Below are positions 17,236 to 30,804 of a DNA stretch of 64,000 nt, piece after piece. The position numbers and the translations under genes were made by a program. The DNA is taken from contig NC_092675.1 of the NCBI RefSeq assembly GCF_964355755.1, positions 10,119,312-10,183,311 on the forward strand, in the 5' to 3' direction. The DNA comes from Antedon mediterranea (Eukaryota > Echinodermata > Crinoidea > Comatulida > Antedonidae). The notes under the pieces were generated by a model. That model searched no databases, was not told where the DNA came from, and worked only from the letters and a program-made list of their open reading frames with translations. Numbering within the stretch: position 1 is the stretch's first letter; the number at the start of each line of letters is the position of its first letter.

Positions 17236-19848
17236 TGATTAGTTCAATAATGTATCAAATGTTGAGGTTTCCAAAGTATTAAAACTATACCATTTATTAT
17301 ACTGTATTAATAATTTATGAACTTGAACAATAGTTGATACAATTGACACAACAATATAGCATGCATGGTGTCTCTGGTCATCATCTTTTTTGTTATCTTA
17401 GGATAGTTCATGTTGTTTGTGTTTAAAGCGCTTAACATTGTATTAGGCGCTATAAAACACAACCATTATTATTTAATTTCTTCAAAGTGGTCTAGAACAA
17501 TAATATTTTTTATTTGCACAATGAATCCGGTATATTAGATTGTACAGTACTGTAATGAATATCTAGAGCGAGAGAGGTAGGCAGATCTGTGGGTGGAGCA
17601 GGAGAAAATTTCATTTTTAAATTTTGTTAAGCAATATTGCTAATCAACTGATTTTTTGCTACACAATTTTAAAAATCTGTAGCAAAAAGGTTGTTTTGTA
17701 TAGCTTTTTGCTATGCTACACTGGCGAAATTATTCCCTGTGGAGTAGTGCAGCACTGGGTGTGCGTGTTCTCCGCCTTTCACAGCCAAATCATTTTGTCC
17801 ATTATTATTTGTGATTCTCATATGAAATATTTTTTTCAACCATTATTTTTGGAATATCAATGCAATTCTATTTTGAAACGGCCTATCAACTGTTTTTGTG
17901 AATTAAGTCTGTATGTAGTACATATTACATTTTGAAACAGCCTATCAATTGTTTTTTGTCTGCATTTTTTGCTATGTGTACAAACAAATGTAGAAAGTAA
18001 GGTAAGCTACTTGCAATTTATTTATACAGTACCATATAAACTTCTTTTTTTTTTATTTTCAAAAAAGATTTCCAAAAACAAACAAGCACCACAAAATACT
18101 TATTAATAACAATGGTAAAAAGATAGCAATAATGATGTAAAAAAAAATAGAATAAAGAAATTGTTCAATAAACCAAAAACCATGCAATATATTGTAAATT
18201 TGTATTTTTTAAAAGCTATATTTGTCCAGACTACTCACATAAAATTTAATTCATAAATGTAACATTTGGTTAATAAACTGCTTCTTTCAGATTTGTAATC
18301 AATTTGTTTTGTATTGTTTAATGAATTGTTTAGTACACAGTACTGTACATGATTGACAACCCACTGCTGCCTCGTAACCAGTGTACCGATATGAAGTTTC
18401 TCTAATGCTAAGAAGAAAGAGTACAGTATATGCCCATGCTAAGAAATACCACCACTAGTATGAATGCAAGCAATGATTGCCTTGCTTGTATGGACAGTTT
18501 AGTAGTTGTTGATTTGTGACATGTGAAATAACTAAATAACAATTCTTCAAATAATACAGAAAGCAGGTGTCTGGTTGAACAAACAAGTTTATTAATTCAA
18601 ACACTAATTTACACTGGTTATCATAGAGCAACAGCCTCTATGATGATTATAGATGTAATTGTTATTAATTCAAATCATGAGGAATGTAATCTCTGTCCTT
18701 TTTCTACATTACGGAAAGTTATATTTAATAATTGTACATGGCAAGTTTGTACTGTAGAGGGACGAGAAACAATTTAAAATTTCTAATATTGTATAGGAAT
18801 TATAATTTTCAAAAATAACTTGTCAAAGGTATAGTTATGCAATTTTAAATAATGTTCTGTAAAATCAATTTATAATAAATTAATAATTTTATTTTTAATG
18901 TATTATAAACTATGAAATTATTATGCATTGACTGTATTGCAACAATAAAGTACAGTATATTTATCATCATACAGTATTCCAATAAATTGATCAAATGAAC
19001 TACAGTAATAAAGAATGCATGTTTATAAAATAAAATCATACACATTATTTAATTAAGAACACTAAATATAAGAAAATAACTGAGGAAAACAAAGGAATAT
19101 ATATTAGTGATCATTTGAGAATGAAATGAATAAAAGGAGTGGTTAACGCCACAAAAGAGAAAAAAATACACTTTATATTTATATAAGTTTAATAAATTAT
19201 TGCAGTTAATTTTAATTTAAACTCATCTAAATAGTATAAATATTTGATGAATATAAATATTAAAAAAAAAAAAACATGACTGAACTTCTTTGGTTCAAAG
19301 AAAAGTAACTACAGTACTACCACTCCTGTCTGGTTTTCTGGAAAGGCTGGTATTCAGAATATTTTAAATGGTCAAAAAGAATTTTAGACCTAAAGAAATG
19401 TCTGGTTTTGGGACAGTTTCCAGTATCTCGAGATTTGACTGTACTACATACAAGTAACCATGCATTTCAGAAGCTTTAGGCCACGAGAAATAGTCAGTCT
19501 TGTCAGCCACCTGTTCGAAATTTTAGCACCCCCATCAAATAGATTTGGTTTTTTTTCCCAAGAAATAAATACCGAGCAGATTGATGGTGACAAAAATAAA
19601 ACAATCTTTTGTCCCTGTATTTCACAAAACATGGAATCTAATCGGTGATGATAAAGGTATAGGCCAAATAAAAAGCTACCACCACATGGTGAAAGATGAA
19701 ATTATATCCAAATCATGCATTAACATTTTGAGAAGTGCTGCTGACAAGAACAATATTGTAACATATTTCCCTTGGCCGTATGGTTTAAAAAAAAGTAGAT
19801 GAACCATTAAGGTACTATTATAGCCTCTGCAATTAAAGCTTAATAACT
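17236..19848. other. NUDT13 / zinc-finger convergent intergenic region
   Basis: This holds the 3' flanks of two convergent genes. I see no further gene. It is AT-rich with many open frames of 60-100 codons lacking domains. An AATAAA lies near 18152 on the plus strand and could serve NUDT13, but it is far from the stop codon. A GCGCTTAACATTGTATTAGGCGC block near 17428 looks like a small hairpin from a dispersed repeat. Confidence 0.5.
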
Positions 19849-22800
19849 TTAGGAAAGTATAAGATTAAAAATTTGCATTTCATCCGAATTATTACCCTCA
19901 ACTTCAAGAACTTGAATAATTTGTTGCGAGTCATCCTGTGAAGTTTCTAAACTAGCTTGACTGGCTTGTTGCAAACCCTCTACAACTGTTTTCAAAAGTG
20001 AATTATCATCCAGTTCTTTATCAACACTATTTTCAATAGATGTGCTTGTTGGATTCTTTTTATGTAACAACAGATGCTTCTTTAAGTGCATCAACTGTGA
20101 AAATTGTTTATTGCAAATGTCACAGGAGTACGGTTTTTCACCTGTGTGAGTTCTCTCATGGTATTTTAGGTGCCAACGAGTAGAGAACTTGCGATCGCAA
20201 AAGCTGCAACTCAATGGTTGTGTTCCTTCATGCTTTTTCATGTGCCTGTTGAGATCAGCCTTACGGGCATACTTTTTTTTACAAATCTTACACACGTGAG
20301 GAGTATTACCAGTGTGCATGTTAAGATGAGCTTCCATATCAAATTTTTTAGAAAACATCTTTCCACAAACATCACACATGTGAGGTCGTGCTCCAGTGTG
20401 CGATTGTAAATGTACCTTTAGTGGAAAGCTATAAGCAAATGACTTTCCACATACCTCACATCTAAATGGCCTTTTCCCAGAATGAGTTTTGTTATGACGT
20501 TTTAGATCATCTGCACGACGAAAACTCTTGCTACATTCTAAACACCGGAAACATTTTTTATCTATGTGCAATAGTTGATGGCGTTTTAGCAACGTGCTTG
20601 TCTTAAACACTTTATGACACTGATTGCAATTGTATTTTTGATTGACAGTTGTTTTGCTTTTTCCTTTTTTATGAAATTGTTGATGCTGAAGAACATGAAC
20701 TTGTGACGCAAACTTGCGGCCACATTGATCACACAAATATTCATTTGATTTTGACCGCGTGCGTATGTCTTTTGTTTGAAGTTCATTGTGGGTTTCACTT
20801 TTATCTAAAGATAAATCTTTTTTTTCTTCTTGCAATGTTCCTGGTAATATTTTTATAGATTGCTCATCTTGGATAGAATCTGTATTAGTTTTTTTTGCTT
20901 CTGTCTCTAAATGTTGGTCATCATTTGAACTTCCATTAATTACAGATCGGTCTAGAATCATTTTCAATTCACTTTCTATGACGTCATTTAAATCATTCGT
21001 AGAACTATTAGTATTACTTAATTCTGTACAATCAATTTTGTTCACACTTAAGGAAGTGGCAATGTCGCTCTGCTCAAATTCAATTATGCTGTGTTTTGTA
21101 ATATTGTGGTTTCTAAGCAAAGATTTGAAAGGAAATATTTTCTTACATGTTTTGCATTCAAATGTCTCTTTTACAACTTTTCTTGGCCTTCCACGTTTTT
21201 TAGGTGGTGCCTGTTTTATCTTACTGTCAGAGCTTCTTTCATGGATTTCTATTTCTTCTTGATCTAACATGTCATTATTTATCTTTCTTGGTCTACCTCT
21301 CTTCATATTCGACAACTGTTTTTTTACAGATGGTAGTGATGTTGTTCTTAAATTTTCTTCAGGCCTTTCCTGAACTTTAATATATTTCTCAACAACCTCA
21401 TCAGCAGTGGATTCATCTCCGTCTGTTCGAAATCTTTTTGGTAATCGAATTGACCTTCGACTTCTGGTAGTGGAGTTTATTGGCAATTTGTCTTCGGTCT
21501 TCGAACTTTCTTCAAAACCATCTTTAATTTCTTTGGATTGCAATAAAGGCTCTGCGATTGATTTACTATTTTTCATATTGTTTGATTGAATGTCTTCTTC
21601 ATATGCATTATCTTCACTTTTATTTTCATTTGATAAATTATTGTTTTCTTTGAAAATATCCACTATTTCTTGAATCTCATCACATGGCTTTGTTTCCATG
21701 ATAAGCCTGGATGTTTTGATACATGCATGTTTAACTGGTTTGGTTTTAATTCGTTTTGCATGTGTTTCCATATGTCGTACTAAATGAAAAGGTCTCCGAA
21801 ACCCAACGCCACAAAGCGTGCAAATAAATGGACGTTTACTTTTACTTTCCTTTATGTTTTTACTTCCTTCGTGTTGTTCTTCATGTCTTTCAAAACTTGT
21901 TCTATACTTGAATTCCGAGTTACAATATCCACAAACATAGATCAAGCGTGAAAGAATAACTTGCACCTTATGTCCTTCTTCATCATAGGCAATAACCTTC
22001 TTTGTCTGAGGTGGTGGTTGGTTCTTCTTGTTTGTTTCTAGATCATTAGTATCTGTATTTAATGATTCTTTTTCTGTAAGAAGATCAATGTCATTCACTT
22101 TGTCTTCACCATTTGACTGATTATCTGCTTGTGCATCATCATCACAAATTGCAGATGACATCTCAAGTAAAGCATCTTTTAGATTATCCTTGTCATCTGA
22201 ATTTTTCTCTTGGACCCTTTCAGTGCATAGGTTTTTGTGCTCTTTCAGCTTCTCCACTGAACTATAAGCATGATAACAATTAACACAGACAAAAATAGAA
22301 CTGTCTGTTGTTAAAACTTGTGCTCGTTGCTCAATCTCAGCTTTCAGATCTTCAAATTCCTCATCAAAATGGAAAGCAGCATGCGAAGTCACATGCTTTA
22401 TGAAGCTGGTTTTGTATTTAAATATCCTATCGCAATATTTACAGTTGATGGAATCAGAAACAGGAGAGTCACCGCTACAATTAGGTTGAACTTCTTTGTG
22501 TATTAGCAGTTCTTCTTCACCAGCAAACTTTTGTTTACAACCACTACACTTTGATGTGGTTATCACCGGCATACTTTTTTCCTGGATTTCTTGTTTCTCC
22601 TTTAAGCTATCTATTCCGACCTGACCTGCAAATGCCATCAAATACTCTAAAGCATCATCTACATTGCCAACCACATCATCTGTGTTTGATTCAATACTAC
22701 CAACAGCGGCTAGAGATTCAGATGTGTCCATTTCTTTTGAATGTTTAATATGGGTACGTTCATGACGTGTCACTTCATCTTTGTGCATATATTTTCGACC

Positions 22801-25800
22801 ACAGTACTGACAGCTATATGTTTCAGAAGCATGTGTTATTTCATGGCGATCTAGATGACATTTCTGCATAAATTCTTTATAACATAGCTGGCATTGATAT
22901 GGCTTCACACCAGTATGACGGCGTTCATGATAATTGTAATGCCACTTTGTAATAAAACGTTTTCCGCAATATCTACATTCAAAAGGCTTGTTACCTGTGT
23001 GGGATAACACATGTCTTCGTAAGTCACTATTTCTAGCATAAGTTTTACCGCAATGCTCACAGATGAATTTTTTCTGTCCTGTGTGCTGCCATTTGTGGGT
23101 CTCCCAGTCCCACTTCTTGGTGAACTTCTTTCCACAAACGTCACAACTGAATGGTTTGTCTTCTTGTTTGACATGAGTAGCAATATGAGACTGCAGACTT
23201 ACTTTACTTGAATAGTCCTTTCCACATTGCTGACATGTAAACATACCCTTTCCAGAGTGTATGCGTTGATGAACCGTCAATGATCGTTTCCAAGCAAATT
23301 TTTTATCGCATTCTTTGCATTGGTAGGGTTTTTCTAATACCGGTTCATGGGAAACATCTTTACACTCCACATTTTCTTTGAAGCCTTCATCAGGTTGATG
23401 AAAGACTTGAGTCGAATGAACAGTATTTTGATCTGAAATATGATCACCTTTTTGATCAATAAATACGGAATCCTCCTGTGCTCCTTGCAGATTGTCAATT
23501 GTCTCCATATTTTTTTCTTCATTTTGTTGCATGATAACAATTAAGGTTCCCTGAAAGCCATCAGCAACACCACTCATGTCAACTGTGTCCGCCGAGCCAC
23601 CCTCAAGAACAATAACCTTAAAAATTAAATAGATACTGTAGAATAAAATAGATCAAATAAAAGATACATGTTTAAATGATAAGATGTTGCAAATAGCCAG
23701 GCCCATGGTACATGCATGATGGTTGATGGCATTGCTCAACATAATTGTTTTTATCATAAGTGAAATTGATTAGGAAATAATGAAGATTACAAGATCATTG
23801 TTAAATGTATTATTCTTGATCCTTAAGCTTAACTGGAAGCTGAGGAAATTCACATTATATCCCATCCAAAAGGACGAGGCAATGAGAGTAAAACATCTTG
23901 CTCGAACCCATGCCCATCACATGCTAGTCGCATGTTATCATTACACTCTCTGGTATAAACAGCACCAGCCGCTATTCCCTAACATTGCTTAAAGATGTAT
24001 TGTCCCTTGAAACACAAAAAAAAAATATAATATATTTAAATTAGCCATATCCAAGTAATATTAAAGTTATTCACTTTAAGTTGAAAAATCGAGCCAAAAA
24101 CAACAAGTTTACGTAATTAACAGGTAAATTAATTAGATTACATTTCGTCTGGGAAATCGTCGCAAGCGAAAGTAAACAAAGATTTCAAACCATGAGTATG
24201 CATTATGCATGATGCTAATTAGGATTGTTTACAACTCGTCACGGTTGAGAAGGTGTTTTCACACAGATCGCGAAGAAGTTTTATGATTATGCATACAGAG
24301 TAGCCAAACAAGCGCGTTGCATTATGAGATATGTTTTGATTGAAAACTTTGACTGGAAGTCAAAGTTATTTTTTGAACAAAAAAACATCTGTATTTCGGT
24401 TAAATTATTTTTTTTTTCTACTAATTTTTGGTGAAAGTTAATAGCTACTGTATTATGATACTTCAAAATGACCCCCTTTTTTTCAAAATATAACAAAAAT
24501 TTTTTTTTGGGAATTAGTCAAAGGGACAATACATCTTTAACTTCAGTGATCTGACAGGAACCAGCGTTTCAACACAGTATTTTAAAATAAATACCTGTGA
24601 ATGTTCATCACCATTATTTGCTGCACCTGCTTGCTGAAGTGCAGCAGCAATCTCATCTTCAACATATACAACAGCTTGGTTGTGGTCAACTTCAATATGT
24701 TGTCCTGCTATACCTTCTCCAGTCATACCTGAAATATACAGTGATGACAATTAACAACATCAATAAATCAGGCCGATCTTGACTAAATCGAGACCGATTT
24801 TGATCATTTTCTTTAAAAATCGCTGACTAAATGGTATTTAAATGAGGTTTATAAAAAATGTAACAGTTTATTGAGTTGTTATATTGGCCAGATATTGAAG
24901 AATGAAATATCTATTTTTATATTAGCTCAATTAAATATACATTGGTATATCTTATAATACAGTAATGCAAATCACGTTCATTTAAACCGTATACAAATTA
25001 CATTATTTTCTTCGTGTCAAGTCAGACTTGAACTAAAATGAACTGGAATGGAAGATGCGGAAATTCACCACGCGATGGAATGTTTAGGAGGCCTATGAAG
25101 AATGTGGTTCGTCGCAATAATACTTAAAAAATACCTATAAAATATGAAAGATATCGTACCGCCACTTTTGAAGTTTTTGTTTGTTGTTATTTAATCAAAA
25201 TTACTTCACTGTTAAATTAATAATGATCTTGTTCCAATAATAAACGATTAAAATTATTTTTTATGTATAGTCCTGATGCGTAAAAAGTTTTGTTGCTCCT
25301 CAAAAACTCTCTTATCATTGGGCAATGTATAGCCTTTGTTACCCAGACGTGTGAAACTCGACTAAAAGCTCGACTTTGAACTGCAGATTTGACTACTTCT
25401 TTATGAATCGAATTTGAAGAAATATCTTGAACTAGCACTTTTTAAAGTCAAAGTTTGAACTACTTTTGCTTGCTTTTCCACAAATAAATAAAATGTCAAT
25501 CTTTTTTATTTTAAATTATTAAAAATTATAAAACCAAACTTTAAATTTATGTTTATATAGTATAAAGATTTACCTTCCCCTATACTCTGAAGAACTTCAG
25601 CAGCCCGTTGGTGAGATAAATAATCAACATCATCAACCTGGTGCATTATTTTCATGGACTCATCACGTAAATGAGCTGGTAAGTTTTCTAACAGCATCTC
25701 AGCATTTTGATCGTTGTTTGACAGATGTAAAATTTGTTGTTGTCCATCAACGTCGGTCAACACCACCATAGAACTTGAACTATCATCAGCAGGTGCAACT

Positions 25801-25835
25801 GTTCCGCTGTCCACGACGTGAATGTCCTCTTCCAT
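19849..25835 (-). CDS. Large C2H2 zinc-finger protein with two AT-hooks, three coding exons
   Basis: Coding exons on the minus strand: 25835-25574, 24728-24595 and 23616-19849. Introns are GT-AG and in frame, giving 1387 aa. The start at 25835 opens an acidic ~130-residue N-terminus (MEEDIHVVDSG) without fingers, encoded by exons 1-2. Exon 3 encodes an N-terminal array of seven C2H2 fingers (from about residue 230), about six dispersed fingers (two of them C2HC-like, with Cys in place of the last His), and a C-terminal array of eight ending near residue 1330. Two AT-hooks, KRGRPRKIN and KKRGRPRKV, lie in the middle. TGEKP-type linkers occur, notably before the last finger. It is almost certainly a nuclear DNA-binding transcriptional regulator. 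I cannot name an orthologue. A transposon occupies intron 2 (23993-24536). Confidence 0.9.
23993..24536. mobile_element. TTAA-flanked MITE, full-length copy, in zinc-finger intron 2
   Basis: The ends are inverted repeats beginning AGATGTATTGTCCCTT on the left, with the complement AAGGGACAATACATCT on the right. Each is bounded by TTAA (23989-23992 and 24537-24540). The partner at 50878-51390 is similar throughout, with a ~40-bp deletion. TTAA duplications are characteristic of piggyBac and Kolobok transposons. No coding capacity. Confidence 0.88.
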
Positions 25836-26122
25836 TTTCTAACACAATTTTTTAACACTGTCACTGTATGTATATAAATAAATTCGTCATCATATTTTTC
25901 TCACCATTGTCTAGTTTGGGGGACGTTTTATTCAGGTTTTAAATTAAGGTGCAGGCAGACAGATTTTCTAAGATACCGTACCTTTTTAGCGCCTGTCACG
26001 CCACAGAACGAGCTGTATGCCTGCTACTGTAATAAAATAAAACACAGCAATTTGAATACAAATTTACAGAAAAGGTTGACAAAAGTTTGATCCAAAAAAC
26101 ATTGAAAAAGGGTCAGACCAAC

Positions 26123-26807
26123 TTTTTAGTCGCGTGGACGTGACTCTATAGTTCACTATGTCGGTCGGTCTGTCTGTCAGTCCGGTATCACTATCCGTTT
26201 TATCGCTTTCTGACCTTATCTTGATATCAGTTTAATCTAGCTAAGTCAATTTTTCACAGTATATTCCTTATGGTCAGGAATCGATGTGGTTATGTTTTCA
26301 GGGTGCGCAATAAAAAATTACGCGGTCTACGCACGATTTAACGAAATCACGTTTGTAATCATATCTTCACAACCATGAATCCCAATTAAATAAAATTTGG
26401 TACTCATAAATTTGAGGCCATAAATCATCATATGGCAATACAATTACGTGCGTAGCGCATGTAGACGCGCGCTTAAAATTGTCAAAGTTTATTTTCGATG
26501 AAATAAGAGTACGTTTCAGGCAATTTTAAGCGTTTACAAAATTGCCATTAGTGCGCAGATTTTTGCGCGCAGTTATTGCGCACTCTTTTTGCCCGATTTC
26601 TGTTTTCTTGACTTACTTTTCCACTCGAAATTACGTTATACGAGCATGTCAAAAGTGACAGGCTACGCACATGTAAATTAAAAAAATATAAATGTTTTTA
26701 AACATATCAACATTTTAAAACATGTTCAGCAATTTCGGTCAGTTGGTAGGTCGGTCGGTAAACACTAATGAGCATGTGACTGCAGCCATCTATATGGCCT
26801 TGTTTAA
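26123..26807 (-). repeat. Interspersed repeat with GGTC microsatellite, copy 1
   Basis: The segment from TTTTTAGTCGCGTGG to GGCCTTGTTTAA is repeated in inverted orientation at 33505-34231. Shared landmarks are CTATAGTTCACTATG, a (GGTCGGTCTGTC)-type microsatellite, CCGGTATCACTAT, and TTACGCGGTCTACGCACG. No coding capacity. The ends are not clear inverted repeats, so the element class is unknown. Confidence 0.75.
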
Positions 26808-26819
26808 AGAAGCACTCTC

Positions 26820-27190
26820 TTAGACTTAGTCTTATTATTAGACTACTAGCCCTATTAGATAGAAGATCTTTTAGCCTAGTAGGCCTCCTACCTAGCCTAC
26901 TAACTAGGCTATTAATTATGGCTAGCCTGGGTTTTGTGCTAGTCTAGACTATATAGGCCTAGCCTACTCGCTAGCTAGGCCTTTATTTAGTTAGTAATAG
27001 TAGGCCTAGGCTCTACAGGCCGGGCCTAGCTAGGCTAGTAGTAGTAGCTAGTAGTACAGTACAGACAGTAGTGTGTCACTGTGTGTCAGTGCCTAGCTAG
27101 CCTAGGCCTAGGCCTCCCTAGGCCTAGGCCTAGGCCTCCCTAGCTAGGCCTAGGCCTAGGCCTATAGCCTAGCTAGGCTAGGTAGAAAAA
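26820..27190. repeat. TAGGCCTA-rich tract
   Basis: A dense run of TAGGCCTA, CTAGCTAGG and GGCCTAGGCC units, with (CCTAGG) and (GGCCTA) iterations near 27100-27180. It is low complexity and palindromic, and lies upstream (5') of the zinc-finger gene at 19.85-25.84 kb. Confidence 0.85.
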
Positions 27191-27689
27191 AATAAATTAT
27201 GTTTAAAATCTACTTATTAGAACTTGACATAACGTTCCAAAAAATCCTACCAGTACAAATTGAGCTTTTTATTATAAAAAATATTATACTTAGGAACTAG
27301 TATTATTTTTTATGAATTTAGACTAGTAAAAATATAAATTGGGCTTAAATTGAAAAGAAACCCGCCATCATAAAGCGCAAAACCTATGTAAAATCGCATC
27401 CATCAAGAGATCAATGGATTTGATAAAACATTATTTATAAAATAATGAATATTTATTTTTTAAATGTTTTGATTATTTAGCAATACTTTAAATATATAGT
27501 CAATTTAATTATATTTTTTATAGTTAAAATTATTTTTGATTATTTAACAAAACATAATATATTAAAAATTAAAGCAGAATTGGTGGCGGCTGATACACAT
27601 ATCGTATCCGATCCCGATATAATACCCTCGCAGGAGAGAGCTAGGCTCTCACGAACTAAAATACGTGAGGCTTAGAGCCGGAGCGGAGT

Positions 27690-28230
27690 AGGTCTAGGCC
27701 TAGGCAAAGAATATGGTCTTGGTTGCTGCAAGGTCAATCTTCGACATGTTAACTGCGTGCGAGACCGGAAAGGAACCGATGTTTGTTGACTGAGCAAACA
27801 TTGAGTGACTACCCTAAGGCTAGGAGTAGGTAGGTCTGTAATATAATATTAATAAGCCTTTTATTGTAGAAAAGAAGGAATAGCTAAATCTAGGCCTAGC
27901 CTCTACTATACTCTAGGCCTAGAACTCCTCTTACTTAGTTACTTAGGCCTAGCCCTCCTGGTCTATTACTATATTAGTATTAATTATTATGCTAGGCTAG
28001 CCGCTAGTAGTAGTGTAGTAGGCTACTACTAGTTGGCCTACTAGCCTATAGGCCTACTACTGCTGGATTCCCCTACTACTACTCTGTAGCACTACTACTC
28101 TGTAGCACTTCTACTGTGTAGGGTAGCTAGGCGGCCCTCTAGGTAGGAAAAATTATTCAGTAAATTTTTATATGGCATGATGAGGTGTCCTGAAACCCCC
28201 TGAAAATGCTAGGCCTTAGTAGGCCTATAA
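27690..28230. repeat. TAGGCCTA- and CTACTACT-rich tract
   Basis: Simple sequence mixing TAGGCCTA, ACTACTACT and CTAGCTAGG motifs with short unique stretches. The preceding 27590-27780 segment is locally GC-richer and might include a promoter for the decayed gene at 28.7 kb, but nothing proves it. Confidence 0.7.
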
Positions 28231-30804
28231 GTATATATGTTATTTCTGTTGGTTACACTTGTCACTTCCCTGCACCAGTCAGGGGAAAAATGACAAAAGG
28301 TTTCCTACTTTCTAGGATTTTTATCAAATAATCTAATCTACTGTAGGTCTGTAATAATTGTTTTGACCACAGCACAGTGCTGATTTTGCCATTTTCCCTC
28401 TAACTGGCACAGTATTATTGTTTGTGTTATCGATCGAAGGTGTTTCATGAAAATGGTGTATTCACAATCTGTTAAGTTTATAAAAATGGCGCTATCAATC
28501 AGAGAAATAAGGCCTATTATAAATAGCTAAGGCCTGATTGTTTAGGCCAAATAAAAAAATCTACGTGTCAAGCGTCAACCCCCGAATAAATGTTAGTAGA
28601 GGGAGGGTTGTGATTTTTAGGCTAATGGAAAATCTTGCATTAAAATGAAAAAAAAAAAATATTTATTGAATTAATAAGTAATTCTTATTTGAATGCTAAT
28701 TTCTTTTTTTACCATTTTACAGGTTCTTCTCTTCAATTTAAATAATAGAGAAATGATGCTGCAACCATTAGGTCTTGCAAGTATAAATGATCCTTCTGAA
28801 GTTACTTCCAAAGTAATCAATGAATCTAGTGCAGCTGCAGTTAATGTGGCCACTGCAGAAGAGAAAGTCATTGCTATTGATGACAGTGTGATTAAAGTAA
28901 ACACCAGTATAGAAAAACAAAATGATACAACTCTTGTACTTCCAGATGAGGAAAGAGACACAAACTATCATCTTACAATTGATGAACAGAAGATTTAAGG
29001 AAAATGATGGTCCTTTTATGTACTAATTGTAACCTAGTATTCACACTCAGAAAGAAAAATATTTCATGATCACTTTCACAAATGTTTAGACGCTGCTGTT
29101 GAATTAGATGATAAAGATGTTGAAGAATGTGGAAACGTTTGGGTTGAAAGTGATAAAAGTCTAAAAATACATTCTGAAAATCATTTGATCAGGAAAGAAA
29201 AAGAGGAAATCAATCAGAAATTTGAATGTAAGGAATGTAAATAGATATTTCATCATAAATGGTCATGCGACAACCACTCCTGTCATACTAAATAGTAGAG
29301 TAGAACTAATGAAAAAAAGGGGCCAACCTAAAAAAAATTGCAACAAAAGGTTTTTCAACGGATTTTGGTAGTATTGGGTCTACTAAACAACAGAAAAAAA
29401 GTCTCAAGAATTTCGACCCCCGGAAAGTGGTTTTTTTCAAGATGGCCGCCAAAATAGATAAAAAGTGAAAATGGCCATACCTCCTTAACTACTTGGTCTA
29501 TTGATATAATTTTGGTACCAACATACTCAGAACATGCATATTTATATTCGCTATAATAGAACATTTTGGCCAAAATTGACCGGAAATACCATTTCTGACA
29601 ATTTGACCTTTGACCTTGATATGTTGTATCTTGGTAATAACTGACCGTAGGAAAACAAATGATGGCTCAAATTGTTCAGAATGTACATATTTACATTTAT
29701 TGTAATGAGACATTTTGTCAAAAAATGGTTGGAAGTAAAGGTTATTGACCTTTAACCTTTATCTATGTAGAATTTCCATATCTCGGCAACTATGTGTGGT
29801 AGAGATTTAAAATTGGGCTCTAAATACTGAGAATATACTTATTTATATTTACTCTAATGAAACAGTTTGACAAAAAATGACCAGAAACGACATTTTTTTA
29901 CCATTGACCTTGACATGCTATATTTCGATAATGACTGACTGAGATACACTATTTATGGCTCAATTTGTTCAGAATATAATTATTTTTATTTCGTATAATG
30001 GTCTAATCTACCCATGGAATTAAGAGCTTTCCTGGAAATCAAGTAACTGTAATATTTTACATTTATTATATTATATTTAGAATATGAGTTCAAGTTCAAA
30101 TTGTTCAGAACATACTGTATACATTCTTAATAATAATAGTGAATAAAAAACCCGAAAAGTAAACAAAAACGAATATAATAATAATTTTAAATTTCTAATT
30201 ACGGTATAGCAGCAGTTGATTGGATATTGTGCATGTATTTAGTACGGCATCTTAAACAACTGTTCCAACTTCGTCTTCATCATCGTCATCAATCTTTCTA
30301 TCTACGTTGTCCCATTCTTCTAGTTGACACACTCCACAAACTGAAGCACATGCCAATCCATAGCGTCTACAACTGCAACATAAATCCAGTAGTACAGTTA
30401 CAAAGGATGATTTTCAAAGTTCTTCTGGAGCAGCAGTTTCCATCGTCATTATTGGCACAAATGTTTTATTACAAACTTTCCATCCCCACTTGGTAGCATC
30501 CATGGTATTATCTTTCTATAGCCATTGCATGATTTGACTGACATTCTGTAGCAGATGAGGTTGGTGGTAGTAGTTGTTGAGGTTTGATAAATGATTTACC
30601 CTCAACAACTTTCTTATTAAACAGCTTGCATCTGTAGCTATTTAGGAAATCCAGTGACTTGGCTCCAAAAAGAATAGACATGGCCTTTAATCCAAACTCC
30701 TCGATAGTTTGAAGTTTCTGATGCGGTTGAGTGAAAATATCGGCACACATCATTGTCATATTCTAGGTTACTTTCTATCAATTTATTGGTTTATTTGCCT
30801 TCCT

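Noticed and set aside
20786-21262. 158-codon plus-strand frame opposite the zinc-finger gene
   Set aside because: It lies antisense within the large zinc-finger exon, which has clear domain evidence on the minus strand.
30227-30496. 89-codon frame present identically at 30227-30496 (+) and 31808-32077 (-)
   Set aside because: The identity comes from the inverted arms of the foldback-like element. The frame is antisense to the Cys-rich tail of the nuclease-like pseudogene, so it is a shadow.
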